Assembly (NCBI GenBank): GCA_944990035.1
Contig: CALYLX010000036.1
Location: 310,001-374,000, forward strand
Direction: 5' to 3'
Source: Clitopilus passeckerianus
Lineage: Eukaryota; Basidiomycota; Agaricomycetes; Agaricales; Entolomataceae
Length of the DNA stretch: 64,000 nt
This document shows, piece by piece, positions 13,710 to 27,077 of this stretch. Positions within the stretch are counted from its first letter, which is position 1. The number at the start of each line of letters is the position of its first letter. The notes under the pieces are model-generated. The model searched no databases. It saw nothing but the letters and a program-made list of their open reading frames with translations, and was not told where the DNA came from. A program made the translations under genes and the position numbers.

Positions 13710-14813
13710 CTACAGCAAATTATATCTTCCACAATATACAGACCAAGCTGCATTCCCTCCCATCATATCCATCAGTGCCACTGCGAGTTTCTCTATGATC
13801 TCACTGTCCTCAACCGATGACCTATGAGATTCCTTCAGATCATCCAAGACCACCATGAACTGGTCTTCGTAACTCCTTATCCTCCTCTTCATGTCTTCGA
13901 TGGCGTCCAGCAAAGTGAATTGATGGCACTGAATAAGAACGGCAAGGCCGTTGTACAACGTCTGGTCATGGTACTGGACTTCTTGAGAGTTAGCTTTCAC
14001 CTCCTTCCTGTATGAATATAGATCATTGATCAAGGTTGCGTGTGATATAGCTATCTCTTGAAGAAGGTGAATCTGTTCGGTCCGCAAGTGGTCTGGGATT
14101 GATATCTCCTGGGCCCAACGTATGCCCTCCCATGCTAGCCTATCAGACAATCAACAGTCATTCGTGTCTATGAAACGAACTAGGACGTACCAACCACCCA
14201 CATCTCGCATCCTATACTTGAAGTACTCATCAAAACCCAATGTCGAGCTCATAAGACGCTCCTTTTTGGAACTCGCTGCTTTTATGAAATCAAGCGTGGC
14301 CTCAAAGAGGGCTGTTCCGGGGGCGATTTCGTTGATTCGGGAGCAAATCTCATGAAAGATTAATTCAGGTGCAGTCATATCTTCAAGAGCCTCGCCATCA
14401 ATTAAGATTTTAGTGATGCGAGGGATAGAATACGCTAGCTGATACAGGACGGCGTTAGTAAAGATCGTCTCGCTGCAATCAACCCCAGTCAAACGCACCT
14501 CGTCCGGAACCATTATTTCCATCCAGTCGTCGTATAGAAACCAGAAGGTGCTATACGCGGCGAACAGCCATGCGCGTTCTTGGGGCCCAATATGGCACAT
14601 GAGTGTCGACCAGTCCTCCAAATCTTCCTTCGGGTACCACAACTTGCGGTCTTCAGACGGCCATTTCCAGTGCGCTAGGAAATACTCCTGCACACTGGTA
14701 ATAATTGCCTCTCTATCTTCTCGATCACGTGCCGGAAATTTAGAGACAAAGTGAGGTGGGTCGACCAGTGGACTGGGTTGCTGGTTGGTCGAGTGATCCA
14801 AGGTGAACGACAT
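13710..14813 (-). CDS. Class I sesquiterpene synthase (1)
   Basis: Two exons, 14813-14191 and 14139-13710, separated by a 51 nt intron (GTACGT to GATAG), give 350 residues starting MSFTLDHST. The family cyclises farnesyl diphosphate using a Mg2+ cluster. Visible motifs: the Asp-rich motif as FLYDDWMEIM, Arg in FKYRMRD ahead of the second metal motif, the NSE motif NDLYSYRKE (NDxxSxxxE), and a C-terminal WSVYCGRY, the usual diphosphate-binding RY. Length and motifs are complete, so it should be active. DDxxE differs from the DExxD of the second synthase at 47.6 kb, so the two are not recent duplicates. Product unknown. No P450 or other tailoring gene is seen nearby. Confidence 0.9.
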
Positions 14814-16299
14814 TGCTCTTCTTCCCTCGTTTCGAGGGTTTGGTGTATTTATGGCGATAGAACCTGATTATAAACATTGAACCTCTCAGAATGGTTGGTG
14901 CTATGCTTCATTAAGGTCGCATCGACGTATCATCTAATTTGTACAAGCACGGCTAGCTTTGATTACTAGTGCAAGGAGATTTCAACTCCCCGACCCGGAA
15001 CACGTTTTCCGATTCTAACAGGAAAATCTGTTGGATCGTTCTTTCTATTGTTTTATGTAGCCGGTTTGAAGCCGAGACTAGGTCTGCAAGTAAAGCGGTA
15101 CATTGATAGGTTGGATTCTCCGAGCCTAGCTAAGATGCTCATTCGGTTACACATAGGAACAGTCCTTTGCGTATTTCATTCATCTTCTCTCATTGATAGT
15201 TTCAATGTCAAGACAGTTTGTATAAATTTAGTACACAAGGGTTAGAAAGCTCAAAATGGCGGGATTTTGAGCGAGTGATGATATAAGGACACGGTATATT
15301 ATGAGCTACCTAACTTGATCGACCCGGGCTGCCGCATACGTATTTCCTTTGAGGGTAAAGAAGTTCGTTTCTGGAAGGTCAAATTTCCCTTACCACCGCG
15401 GCAGCAGGAACGCAATCCTGTACACATAATTCAAATATGCGTCAAAAATCCGACAGGAAAAATTGAGCCCTTATCATATTGACAGCAGGAACGCAATCGT
15501 GCATGGTCATCAACGCCATCATCAATACCACTACGGTCCCACCTTGGAATAGCATCATCCACTTTGGGGAAAACGGCTCATCAGTTTCCTATCATCTTCT
15601 GCCATGACCTCAATAAAATGTGTTATGCGACCACATAGGACAATACCGTCCCAGAGCCGATGTATTGTAAGCGTTTGTATGGAAGCAACGGGCCCGTGAG
15701 CGTTGCGTTTAGCTTAGGTGCCTGCGTTAGTAACCGAGGATGCATTATGTGGTACTCCGGCCTTTTAGGCAACCATTAGGTAGGTCATTCTCCGATGACA
15801 TCAATTCCAGGCCCAATGAACTGAATTTAACAACGAATTAGACATACCTTTCAGTGTGTAGGCGTAGAATTGCAAATCGAAAGTGATTGTGTACAATATG
15901 AGTACCTACGTACAGTTTGTAGGCTATCGCTAATGACGATGTGAATGGAATCTCCGCGAGGCGAGCCTTTGGGACCGCAATATGAAGAATGCGCTATCGT
16001 GAATATCTCAAATGAGACGAAATACTCAGAAAGAATATGAGGGAAGGATGGGCGACGAATTTCTGATTAACATGGAGCTGACTCTGGATACGATTGAGGG
16101 AGATCTCAACAACGAAGACTGGGATGAAGTACCGCGAGATGCGACCGAAATTCCCTTTGCTTCGGTCCTCCAGAGCACGCTCAGTTTTGATCTACGTGCT
16201 CCCAGTCCTTCAGGCTCGGTTATCTCGCAAGAAGATGGCAGTTTGGTTGCGCGAGGTGAGAGACGAAAAAAGAGAGAAAAGAGACTTAGAGAACCCAGG

Positions 16300-16595
16300 C
16301 ATACATGACGTCACCCAGGTCAGAGACAAGCGCCGGGACCAAACAAGGCCAACGCGTTGTTCGCTTGTTTCTCTTTCGTCTCTCCCATCTACCTCGTCTA
16401 TCTCTCTACCGTCTCCTGCCTTTCTACCCGACTATAGGCGCGAACTCATCGAAGTCGCCCCTTTCGTCCTCTCACTTTCCCTCAGGCTTTGTGATGTGAC
16501 CCTGAATGAGTGCGCGTTGGCAGGTGCGGGTGAGGCTGGACGGCGAACTGCGAGCCATGGTGAGTAGAGTCTCTGATACTCGACATCTTTCCCTA
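16300..16595. repeat. Dispersed bZIP-site repeat, copy 3 (inverted)
   Basis: Contains TGACGTCA at 16306-16313, CGGGACCAAACAA, AACGCGTTGTT, CTACCCGACTATAGGCGCGA, CTCAGGCTTTGTGATG and GATACTCGACAT, matching the reverse complement of 11990-12250. Confidence 0.6.
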
Positions 16596-18615
16596 CTCCC
16601 TTACCTCGTCATCCGCTTACGCGTGAGCTACTCACTTCTGTTATCCTCCCTCCATTGTTTTTCTCTCCTCTACCTGCGTAACCAAATGCGATACTAACTA
16701 CTTTGTAGACTTGTCGCTGCAATATTTACATCTGACTGAGCTCCGAGCGAAGAATCCCCCCTACCTTACCCTGTGGGATTACGGATCTCGTCGCGCAGTT
16801 GGGTAGGAAGCCAACGTGGGAGGCGTTGATGCATTGATGAAGAGGTCTTGATATTGCTTGGGACGAGCTATGGGACCACGTATACCATATGTAAGTCATA
16901 CTCTCAATCGACTGACCTCCTCGTCCTCCTCTGCTCCGATCCACGTCTTGCCATCCCTTTCCCCGCACGCTTCTTCTACTTCCCCCATCTCCTTGACTCG
17001 CTCGTCGTTCGGACTATGCGTCTTTCTCTCACTCTCTTCGTAGCTTCATTCCTCCTCCTCCATTGACGATGTCGCGAGCTAAAACAGACTTACGTCTTTG
17101 TAGACCCTCACCGGCAGCTTCTGCGTCCAAACTTACCCCATTGGAAATGTTTTGGAAGTCTAGCGCTTAACCCTTGAAGCAGGAGCGATACGAGGAGGCC
17201 GGATGAGGCGCGATAGCACTTCCGGTGGGAGATAAGTCTGAAGATTATCATGCTCGGGCGGAGGGAGAGGATTTGGAATGTAGATGAAGATGGTTGGCTG
17301 TGGATTTCGATTGACCAGAATGTCGAGGACGAATTATAAGTGAGTGCAATTTCAGTTTACGAGCCTTCGGCGTTCTTGCCCTGGTTACTCTCGCACTGCC
17401 CTCTTCTCCTCTCTCCTCGTTTCCTCGCTGTTCATATCCATTTTCTCCGAACCCATCCTCCTTCTTCTATCCCGCACTCGTATGTTCTCCTGAGAATACC
17501 CCCTCCTATGTCACACTCTCTTCCCGCTCTCTCTCCTTCTCCATTGACCACCTCATGAACCCTCACTGACACTGTACACAGATTCCACCCTCGTAACCTC
17601 CCACCTTAGGCATGCAGACCTATTCCCGGTGACGTACGACCAACTCTGGAAACGAACCTATGTTTAGGCTTGAGACGAGGTGGGAGAGGGGTCGTGAAAG
17701 GCAGATAAGGGCGAAGATTGTCGGGAGCTAAATTCGGGTTGAGAGGTGGAGAGAGGAGGGGCGAGACGAGAGAGAGGTGGTGGGTGGTATGAGAGGGGTT
17801 GCGACGGTTAGAAAGGAGAAGGATGGATGGATGGATGATAAGTGAGTACGATCTCAGTCTACGAGAATTCCTTTTATCGAGAGGTTGGCATACTGCCAGG
17901 TTCCTCTCGCACAGCCTTCTTCTGCTCTCTTTTCTCCCCGTGGCTAACTAAGTCTTTACTCTACTGTAGGTTCTAAATACGCATTCCATCCCCCCTACTC
18001 TCCTTCATTCGTCCAAGGTGCTGCGGTTCGTCGTGAGGATAGGGAACGCCAATACTCGGTGCATCCCTACGTTAGAACTTCCAGGCTCGATTCCTATCTG
18101 CTCTCTGGCCCAAATACGTTCTACTGCCTACACCTCTGTTACGTTACCCTGCTACCTAGCTTTCCTTCGTTTTGCAACATGTCGCCTTCACCGTCTTTTG
18201 GATAATCCCCATCGCGTATCTCCTCCCTTGCGTCTCAAGGAAGGGTGACTGACCCGCTGGTCTTACGTCCTACGTGGTTTCTTCATCATTTGCACAAGAT
18301 ATGTGACTATACTCGTTTCCTCCCGAAACGCTCCTTTTCTTCTTGCCGATTTTATATCGGCTACATGGTCGGAGTCCTGATAGGACTGTACTTAGTATTC
18401 ATACTCTATTCGATTCAATCACTATCCACCATTCCCTCCGTTGGTCCCGATTCTCGATCTTCCTTTCACTGCGTCGTCTCTTGGTTACTGTTACGTTTTC
18501 AACCTTTCAATATTCTCCGCTAAAACTATTTCGACGATATGATAATCTTATCAGACGGAAAGCCAAAGCCAACCTATCCAAACCCCACATCAAGGATTAA
18601 TGTGTGCTTGTCACT

Positions 18616-18909
18616 TTACCTCATGTTTCTTGCACCCACACAACCCAGACACGAAACCGGTACTACTCCCTGGCTGAATTTAAGTTTGCATCTGCCCAAA
18701 GTCTTGCCGCAGTCTCCACCGGCTGCCTGGCACCTCCCGGGATTGCATGTAGAATCCTTCTGCGTTATTTCCATCCGACAAACAGAATCCCGAGCAACCA
18801 ACAAGCCTGAGCCGTCCTCGCAGTCCGGTGCGCGTTGTATTAGGGGATGAGCCAAGGTGACACTGAGCAGCATCGATAATCCAAGGACATTACCTGTGAG
18901 AAGCTTCAT
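18616..18909 (-). CDS. Small secreted Cys-rich protein
   Basis: Single-exon ORF of 97 residues from ATG 18909 (MKLLTGNVLG). The first ~20 residues form a typical signal peptide ending SVTLA before HPLIQ. The mature part has eight cysteines (CEDG, CRME, CNPG, CQAA, CGKT, CKLK, CLGC), consistent with four disulfides and an effector-like extracellular protein. The frame extends 30 nt upstream to another ATG, but the signal peptide fixes the start at 18909. Family not recognised. Confidence 0.65.
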   Translation of the reverse strand: MKLLTGNVLGLSMLLSVTLAHPLIQRAPDCEDGSGLLVARDSVCRMEITQKDSTCNPGRCQAAGGDCGKTLGRCKLKFSQGVVPVSCLGCVGARNMR

Positions 18910-19670
18910 TTTGATAGAAGGCTGAGGTGATTTGAGCATTTACTGTCGTTTGAAATGTAGAGACCTCCGTACCGTGTTTCTTTACGGTGGGAAGTTACGA
19001 ATGAATGGCTGTGAGTTAGAGTCTGACCTGCACTACAGACAAAAGCGGGATATCACCATCTGCACGTTTCTTTGGGGTAGTGGTCATGTACGAAAATGGG
19101 AGTTTGAAGTCCTCCTTGGTCTTTTCCACGACATGTTTCTTCTCTTCTTATACGAAAAGACTCCAATATCCAGCCCATAGTTTCCTCAACCTCCCGCTTG
19201 TGCAACCTGTGTACCACGCCGATGTGTGGGCGGTCGTTGCTCTGTGGGTCCAGTGTAGATACCGCAAACAAGAAGTCAACTCGTCGATCTATGATCGGCC
19301 TGCGGCAATGACCTTGTTCTTTCTTCTCTTCCACAGCAAGATTCTGATAACTCCCTTGTAGTCCCTTGTTCCGATGTTCATTTGTGGGTCCAGGGTAGGT
19401 CCTATTAGTTCTCAACCTGGTTTCATTGATCCATCTTGAGTAAGTAAGTATATTGTTCTCCAGAAGTTCTTGCTTGCGCGATGCTGTGCGTCTGTGTGGC
19501 AAGACTCTGCGCTAATTCGAACAATCATGAACTGTCAGATCATTAAATAAAGGGGATGAACACTGGATACTCTTCGCTCCTCACCATCTCCCCAAACATC
19601 GTCGAAATCGAAATGTGAGACCAATATATCACAGGTTGCTAAACACCAGACTTACCCATACCTTTCCAGA

Positions 19671-19961
19671 ATGTCTTCTGAGCCCAAAGAGCTTACAGGC
19701 GCCGATGAGATTGTCAACAACTTCTTTATATACAACACCTCCAGGAAAACCAAGAACGACCAAGTCACAATGACGACCTGTGCAAATCGTGCCCTGGACC
19801 GGACGCACCTCCAGATCTTCCTAAAGGTCCTCCGCCACTTCGAATCAGTGGGAGTTACTGTGATAAATGCCGTTTATACAATCGAGTCGGCGTATATTTT
19901 CATCGATACGGAGGATGAGGACTGGTTCGGCAAGATCGTGCTAGATGCACCGGCGGCTTGA
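19671..19961 (+). CDS. Small hypothetical protein, 96 aa
   Basis: Uninterrupted ORF starting MSSEPKELTG with A at -3. It has an alternating hydrophobic segment (VGVTVINAVYTIESAYIF) and an acidic end (DTEDEDWF). No signal peptide or known domain. Composition and start context look coding; no homologue recognised. Confidence 0.5.
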   Translation: MSSEPKELTGADEIVNNFFIYNTSRKTKNDQVTMTTCANRALDRTHLQIFLKVLRHFESVGVTVINAVYTIESAYIFIDTEDEDWFGKIVLDAPAA

Positions 19962-22494
19962 GGCGATTAGCTCACTGAGCGATGGCACCGCGCGTGTTTG
20001 TACCTTTGGAAACTTGTAAATCGACCATAATATACGACTGATTTGTGGTAGTATATATTTCGAAATTATGGAGTTCTTTGTATTCCCTTGTGCGGCTGTG
20101 CATTTCGCTCCGATTAGCAGTAGAACCATTTCAACGGCCAGCGCCACCATACAGGTATGAGAAACATCACTTCCACTTCGGACATAGAATTTCAGGACTA
20201 TGGAACGTATAAGGGCTCGGATTATGAATATTAGCTTCGGTATGGCGCGTACAAATGATCTAAGGACGAGGGAGGTAATCAACAGGGGGTGGTCGACGTC
20301 AAGTACAAGGGAAGATAGGACAAGAGAGGAAAGATCAGCCTAAAGGGGAAACAAAGTCTGTGGTATGGCGAAGGCATGGGGATGGAAATAAGAAATGCGC
20401 CGTAAATAACCCAGAAACGATATAGTAGAGACCAGAGATGAATGAAGAGGGAGAGGAACGGAAAGGAACGGAAAGCGACGCCGTGGCCCAGTAGCGAGGT
20501 GACGAAACGCTAAAAGCTGGCAACAAGACTGACACGGGAACCATAGAATCGAGGTCGGATTGACCTGAGTTCAGGATGTGGAGCCTGCGAGGTACAAGCA
20601 GATCATGCAGCAGGAAGTGAACTCAAGACGAAGTGGGAGTGGTAGCTCGAAGAGGTGTCCCCATCTCAATTGAGGGTGGGAAGAAGCTGTGCATGCGTGC
20701 GAGGTGTGATATTCCGGCTCCTCGTTCAACCTCTCCAGCAGATCTCCTTTCTTCGCTGTACGGCGGGACGGTGAGAAAGAGGCGAGTACGCCCATTCCCA
20801 GGTACGGTTCCCTTTCCGACGTTCGAGATGGGCGATAGGCGCGAGAGGGGTAAGAACCGAAGGTGCTACTTGAAGCGTCATTTCTGTACGCGTTCGACCT
20901 GCGCCCACTGGTTAGAACGTCGACCAGGTTGCAGGTGAGGAATCGTAAGTAAACATACCTGTAAAACAGCGAGCAACTGGAGCTGCTGAAATCTCGGCGC
21001 ACGAGCTCCTTCAGGGTGGGGACACGTCATGGTTCAAAGCTGACGCCGTAAACCTGACCATTGTGTCGGACGTGAAGCAGCACCAAACGGCAAGCAACCC
21101 AGCCCAGTAGTCAAGGTCGATGTACGCACACCGACCTCCAGACCGTCAAGGAATGCAGGTGTTGTATGATGGTCGCATATGAACGCGTCAAGTGCCCGCC
21201 TACAAATTGCGCCAAATAAGTTGCAGGAGGAGAGTCGAGAAAATTGCAGAAACATACTGTATCCGCACATCGGCAACCGAGACCCACGCAGTCATCCAGG
21301 GCTCATCTTCAGAACTTCGGCCACAGCTGATCCACCACGCCCCATAGTCCTCCGTGGAAAACACTGGTTTTGCTAGATGAAAAAGGATGTGTTAGTCAGG
21401 CTACATATGATTGAACGATACAAAACGAACCTTCGATCATCGTAGGCTATCGTTTGACTGAAGTAGAGTCATAGTCATCGTGTCCATGCGCGGGGTGGAT
21501 ATTTGGCAGGCCCCAGAAGAAAAATTGGACGTATCCCGGAGGCAAGAGAACGTTGGTCCTGTCAAGAGCTTGAAACGCGTAGTGTTCGCCTCATCGAGAA
21601 TGAAATCTGGTCCATATGTATTCGCGCCGGGAGCGACATTGGATTGACGCGTGAACTGTATGAAAATGCGAGGGAAGGGTGTTGATGAAGGTTGTAGGAA
21701 GGGTTGTTGCGAAACCAAAATCCACGGCCTGAGGCCCGAGGCCTGGCGGGGTATATTTGGCTTTGCCACCCGAAAGCCCTAGGGACGCACGGACCATCCT
21801 CTGTGCGCCTGCCGAAGCACCCCATCGTTTGAAAACTCTCGCCCTAGGAGAAGGGGAGCTATTGCCTTCTGTAGGGTTTTGGAATTCCTTGGTATTTCCC
21901 AGCGGCGACCGCTTCTGTAAATCGACCCTAGGTTCCATATTTTTTTTCCAGAAGGCTGGTAATTTATGACATCAGAAATAATCGAACCCACAACGATCGT
22001 CCAGCATCAAGAACGCGCTTGCCCCTGGCGGCGGATTTTGCTAGCTTTGTGAGATCTCAACGAGTTGTGAAGCCAACGTAGCTTTGATACATAGGGTCGA
22101 CCACGACTTCTGCCACGACTTCTCTTTGCTACTGAAGAAGAAGAGTGTTTATGACGACAGTGACAAACCATCCAGCGCGAAAGGCCAGGATCGGTTTGTA
22201 GAGACAGTATCAAAATGCTCAGCCAGGGTAGTGAAAGTGTCATGCCCGAGGTATCGAAGCATTATTTAATAAAACGCTCATTGTTCTTACCCCGTGATGT
22301 AACTCGACCACAAGTCGGAATTGAACAAGGCCAGTCTGAATATTGACATGCGAAATTCTTTCGCCCGAGGTAGAACATTGGGAAGAAAATCCATTCGAGA
22401 ATCGCGCCTAATTAAGGACAAGCGGGTAATATACTGTAAACTTAGCATTGCTACAGCAGTCTTGGGCCCGTCGTACACCAGATATTGATACCCT
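19962..22494. other. No gene resolved
   Basis: Frames of 60-140 codons overlap on both strands without motifs, signal peptides or intron support. Also nothing convincing in 23331-25039, upstream of the secreted-protein gene. Confidence 0.35.
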
Positions 22495-23330
22495 CTAGAT
22501 AGAGATGCCGAGGAAAAGGCAGAGCTTGACGAGGCCGACGATCTTGATGTCAGCAACGAGGCCAACAACAGCGTTGAGGAGGCCAAGAAGGAGGCCGACA
22601 AGGCCGAGGAGAACCCCTGAGAGGACGCCGAGGATGGCAGTGATAGCAATGCTAGAGGGGGACCTATCAGAACGGTTACGGAGAAGGATACGGAGTCGAC
22701 TCACTCAATATCAACGATAACAGCGAGAACGAGGTGGAGGTCGACAGAGACACAGGCGTTGATACAGATCTTGAGGCAGGCAGTGAGGACCTGGAAGGAT
22801 AATTGTGCTCAATGGGAGGATACTGCCTTAAAATGACCCAACATACCACGATGATAGAGACGCAGATGTTGAGGAGGAGAGTGATTTGGAGACCGATGAG
22901 GATACCGAGGCCACCCTTGACAGCGATCTTGAGATCGGCCAGGCAGGCATTGAGGATAACCTTGATCTGGAGGACAATGTCGACGAGGATGGCGACGTCG
23001 ACCTTGACACTGGCGTTAACAGTGACATCAACTGAAATGAATTGTAAGTCGAAGTACAGTAAATCAGACGAATGTATACTCACGAAGGTGGGTCTTGATG
23101 CCGTTCAAGCCATCATTGCAGGTGTGCAAGATGTCGGAGACGGACTTGCCACGAGGGAGGAGCTCGGGCTCACGCTTCATAACAGCGATCTCCTCAGCAA
23201 CAATGGGGATGGCGCGGACGGCAACAGCCTCGTTGCGAGCAGCGAGGGCATTGTCAGAGCCGGTAGCGGGGAGTGCAAAGACGGAGAGGGCGGCAACGCC
23301 GAGAACGAAGAGAGACTTGAGAGAAGGCAT
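22495..23330 (-). CDS. Secreted hydrophobic helical protein
   Basis: Four exons (23330-23084, 23031-22847, 22790-22705, 22663-22495) with introns of 52, 56 and 41 nt give 228 residues in a continuous frame. It begins with a clear signal peptide (MPSLKSLFVLGVAALSVFALP), then a propeptide-like stretch with REPELLPRGK, then Val/Ile/Leu-rich amphipathic and hydrophobic segments (VKVDVAILVDIVLQ, LGLVGLLLGLLN). Similar signal peptide plus long hydrophobic tail proteins are common unknowns in basidiomycetes. Possible membrane or surface association; no enzyme motif. Confidence 0.75.
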
Positions 23331-25039
23331 GTTATCAAGGGTTGAGACTGTTTAAAAAGCTCAGAAGCGACTGGATGTCGATGGAGATTAATGGAAGAAG
23401 CATAGTAGCTTTTATACGTTTTCACCCCTCGCCTCTCCCAAGCAGATCTCGTACATGAATGAGCTCAACGTTCTCGATTAAGCCATGTCCACGCCCCAAG
23501 AATTGGCCACCACAGGCAGATTGTGCGGCCAGTCAAGAGTAAGACGAGCCGGTTCCTGACGTTGTGGAGCAAAAAATGAATGAATGAATAGAAGACCAAG
23601 CAGGCGAAGCACAGTAGTAAGGGCTGAAGCTCTCAGCAGAACAAACCGGAGTCAAATGGCAGGCTGTCCACGCCTCATTGATTTTGATTTTGATGATCGC
23701 CGGTGAATCCGTGCCCTTATGCCGAGCCGTCGACCACGACAGAATGTGGGAGAAAGTATGAAGAACGCCGAGCTCACCTGCATGTTCGCGAAATTTTGAC
23801 AGCTCAGTCCGGCACGGGTTGTTTAGTTGTCCAACTCACTACGGTGGTAAGACTATTGTAAGACCATTCTTTGTGAGCTAATAGGAGGGTCAAGAGAAGT
23901 CCTGAACTCAATTTGACGACATTCCAGGCGTTGGTGGAGTACGATTGGGGGTTAAAAAGTGAATGACGGGAAAGGCGACAAGGCGGCCAATCAAATTCGA
24001 GGCGCTGCGTCGGTACAGTATCCCCATTTCTCCTCGTCTCATCCGATTGGCCGCACCTCAATTCTGTATTTTGATTATGACAATGATACCCGTGCCTAAA
24101 CGCGCTGAGATCACCCTCGGTCCTTGGCGAGCAACTTGAGGCTTCTTCGACATACAATGTCATGTTTAGGCGTTCCTCGACTAACCAGTTATGTCCTTAT
24201 TTTCTCGGGTCTGCCTCGTTCTTCCACGGAAGACGGAGATACCGTGGTACTATCAGAGGATTGTATGGAGTGAATTGAAGTTGAGAACGTCGACTCTCAT
24301 CCTTTTTGATTTTGAATTGAAGCTATGGGGTAGGCTTGGAATGTACTCTACTCTCCTTCAACGGGTGTAGGTCTACTTTCTACCAATGGCTTCCTGTCTC
24401 ACGATGCTCTTTCCTGACATCCTTCCATTGTACCCCGCCGGTTGCCGAAGCAGAATTAATTGAGGTAGCACATAGAGCGGGCGTATGTTTGACATTGAAA
24501 GATGGCAGGATTTCCCTTCCTGCATGAAGGACGGTAACATAGCTCCGTTCAAGGGTTACCGAAACACGTAAAGAAAATCTTGGCCTGTTTGCATCCTTCA
24601 CCATCTCCATTCGATGACTATGGTCAACGAGTGCCACTCAGATTTCAGGAATTTCCCTCAATTCGAAAGGAGGGAAGGCCCGACCATCGTCATCACTGTT
24701 GGCACCACGTTCACGTATTCCGAGATGATCATCGCCTTCTCATCACTCCACCTGTCAATATCTTCTGTGGTGGCTGTAACGTGGCAAGTGAGCCTAGGAT
24801 AAGGATAAGGTCATCTTCTCGTCATAGAATAGAGCCGCCCGTCCGTCGCCGGATCTGCAGAGTAGCCTCGCCAACTCTTGCATTCACATTTATTCATTTC
24901 TCCTTGACTTCCACACAAATTTCGCTGAAGTCGATCAATGCTACCGAAATTGAAATTAACCAGACATAAGGAAGACATGAAGAACGTGGAAGAACGAGTA
25001 CGGAAAGTTCCAGAGTTCGTCGTTAATCCACTCTCCACC

Positions 25040-25791
25040 CTAAACAAGAGATGCGAAAATGCCCTTCCTTGATGCGAGTTCATGATAGACTCCCTGCCCC
25101 TTGACTTCGCCGCCGCTGAGATCAATGATCCGGGCAGACATTTGTATGATGCTGCAGCTATGTGTTACCATGATCGTAGCTCTCCCTTGGCTGCCAAATA
25201 GTATAACCTGGCCAATAGCCGCCATTACGAGCTTCTGGTTTTCGGTATCGGGGGCGCCGGTGCATTCGTCGAGGATGAGAATGTCTGAAGGGCAAGGAAG
25301 AGCATGAGCGATCGCCAGGGGCTGTACTTGACTGCCAGAGCTGGCGTGTCCGCCCACCGGAAGATCGAAACCCTTCAGTGGACCCATGACGAACTCGAGA
25401 GCGTTGGCCTGATTGGGCAGATCGGCGAACATCCGGGATACTTGATGTCCGAGGTCATAGCGATGGGGCTGAGCTCCATGGTGGGAAGAAAACATCCAAA
25501 ACCGGGCTGGACATCCGGTATCTTGCTGAATTCGCCATAACGTTCGACAATGCTGGAGTCGTCGGTCGACATGAGGGAGACAGGAGAAATCGTCTCCTAC
25601 TCGAAGTCGCAACGAAACACCTGTTTCACGACTCGTCCGTTCTGCATGGCGTAGACGAAGTCGCCAGCCTCAAATTGAGGGAGGTCGTAAGTGATGACGA
25701 TGGTGGTCTTGTTCCGTCTCCAGGTCTTGAAGGCCCCGAATACCAGGAGGCGAGAAGTCGTGGAGGTGGCTTCATCTGTAGAAAAATACAT
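25040..25791 (-). pseudogene. Decayed Ste6-like ABC transporter
   Basis: Remnants of both nucleotide-binding domains of a full-length ABC exporter. 25791-25597 holds the end of NBD1: DEATSTTSRLLVF (the ALD of the usual D-loop is missing), KTWRRNKTTIVITYDL, VYAMQNGRVV. 25612-25040 holds NBD2 with LAIAHALPCPSDILILDEC, APDTENQKLVM, ATIMVTHS and a tail GVYHELASRKGIFASLV. The signature is spoiled (ASSGSQVQPL in place of an SGGQ-type motif), frames shift between the halves, and no membrane domains were found. In fungi this layout, especially KTTIVITHDL-like text, fits Ste6 a-factor exporters. Clearly non-functional. Confidence 0.75.
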
Positions 25792-27077
25792 CAGTCCTTG
25801 TCCTCAAGATCAAGACAAGGACACGAACCAAGCGTCAGGACAGCAGAATTACTCACCTTAGCCCTCGAGATCGCGCAACCTCTCGTGGAACTGGAAGGCT
25901 TTGACGGTGGGTATGGCGTTGATTACGGGCTCAGCCATGCTCCCTGTCGGTGCCGGTGTAGAAGAGCAGTCGAACACTGAGCATAAAACTGGCGAAATGG
26001 GACCACAACGTGTTTGGGATAACGACTTGGGCGGAATCAGAGGCAGTCCCGGTGATTGAACGTCCGTACACTAGTCTCCAAACAGGGAGTTCGGGTACTA
26101 CCCAGATCCCGTGAGTCAACGCTCCAAGCCGAGTGTCGACTGGTAGTCTGGTTGGAGAGTACATCAGGCCAGTTGTGGGAGGGAAGCTGGGAATTTACAA
26201 TGGACGTACTGTATCCGCCGCATGTGGATAACAAGCGCCGGGACTCTCATCCACTCAGCGCCAAAAGCTTCATTTTCATCTTCTTGAGCGCGTTTTAGAC
26301 CTGCTGATGAGAAGAGAGCGCGAGTTATGGCTAGATACGAGAAGGAACAAGGGAAGTATGAGTCGACAGGCTCGTTACGATGGAGGGGCACTAACCGAAC
26401 TACTGGAGGCTAGCATCCAATAGAGACGAATCCATCCTGCCTAGAGCTCGTGAGACTCGTTGGCACAGCACTTGAAGCCGATGGAGAGTACTCGAGGGCC
26501 AAGCAGATAGACAAGCATTCGAATATTCGCCATGGGCCCATCATGTGACAAGCGCAAACAACATCCGTGGAAGATTTGGCATTTCTAGGGCGATCTGCTT
26601 GATAGATAGTCATGGGAGCACGTTTTTGGTCAATGTCGACGTGTGCGATCTTGATGAAGGGGCGTACGAAGTGTTGACGCCGAACCGGGATGAGCAACCG
26701 AACGTGTGTGTTTGACTCTGTTGCCCAGGAGCTTTGATGACGCAACTCTGGCTGAGCGCCCATTCAGCGCCTCTCTACGGTGCTCTGGTAGGCTGCGTCT
26801 ACGAATACTCTGGAGGTTGTTGAACCATTGAAACCCTTCTCGATTGTGGAGAATACCTGAATACCGAGTCTCCGAGCCTCCTGAACGAGAAAAAAGAGCA
26901 TTTCGGCCCTATTCTCTGCCTAAGAACAAACAACGAGGAAAAACGAAGGAAACCAGGAGCGTGAATACCGCATAAATGCGCTTGGGGCGAGGAGATATAG
27001 AATGGAAGCTCTACCAGATATTAGACGCCAAGAACGGTCGATTTTTGTGCAGGGGTACCAAGTAAGAATGTACACAT

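Larger units (their letters stand above)
12540..18240. repeat. CT-rich direct repeats flanking terpene synthase 1
   Basis: Two blocks recur in the same orientation: GAATATA to CAGCCTTCGGCGTTCTTGCC near 12590 with GAGCCTTCGGCGTTCTTGCC near 17362; and ATAGGGAACGC with ATTCGGTGCAT near 13315-13345 with 18040-18062, followed by GAACTTCCA and TCGATTCCTA. The repeats are on both sides of the terpene synthase gene. Many short frames here are by-products of the CT bias. Confidence 0.5.

Noticed and set aside
19053..19502. 149-codon minus-strand frame
   Set aside because: Contains plausible text but no motif, no conserved start context and no intron support; left unannotated.
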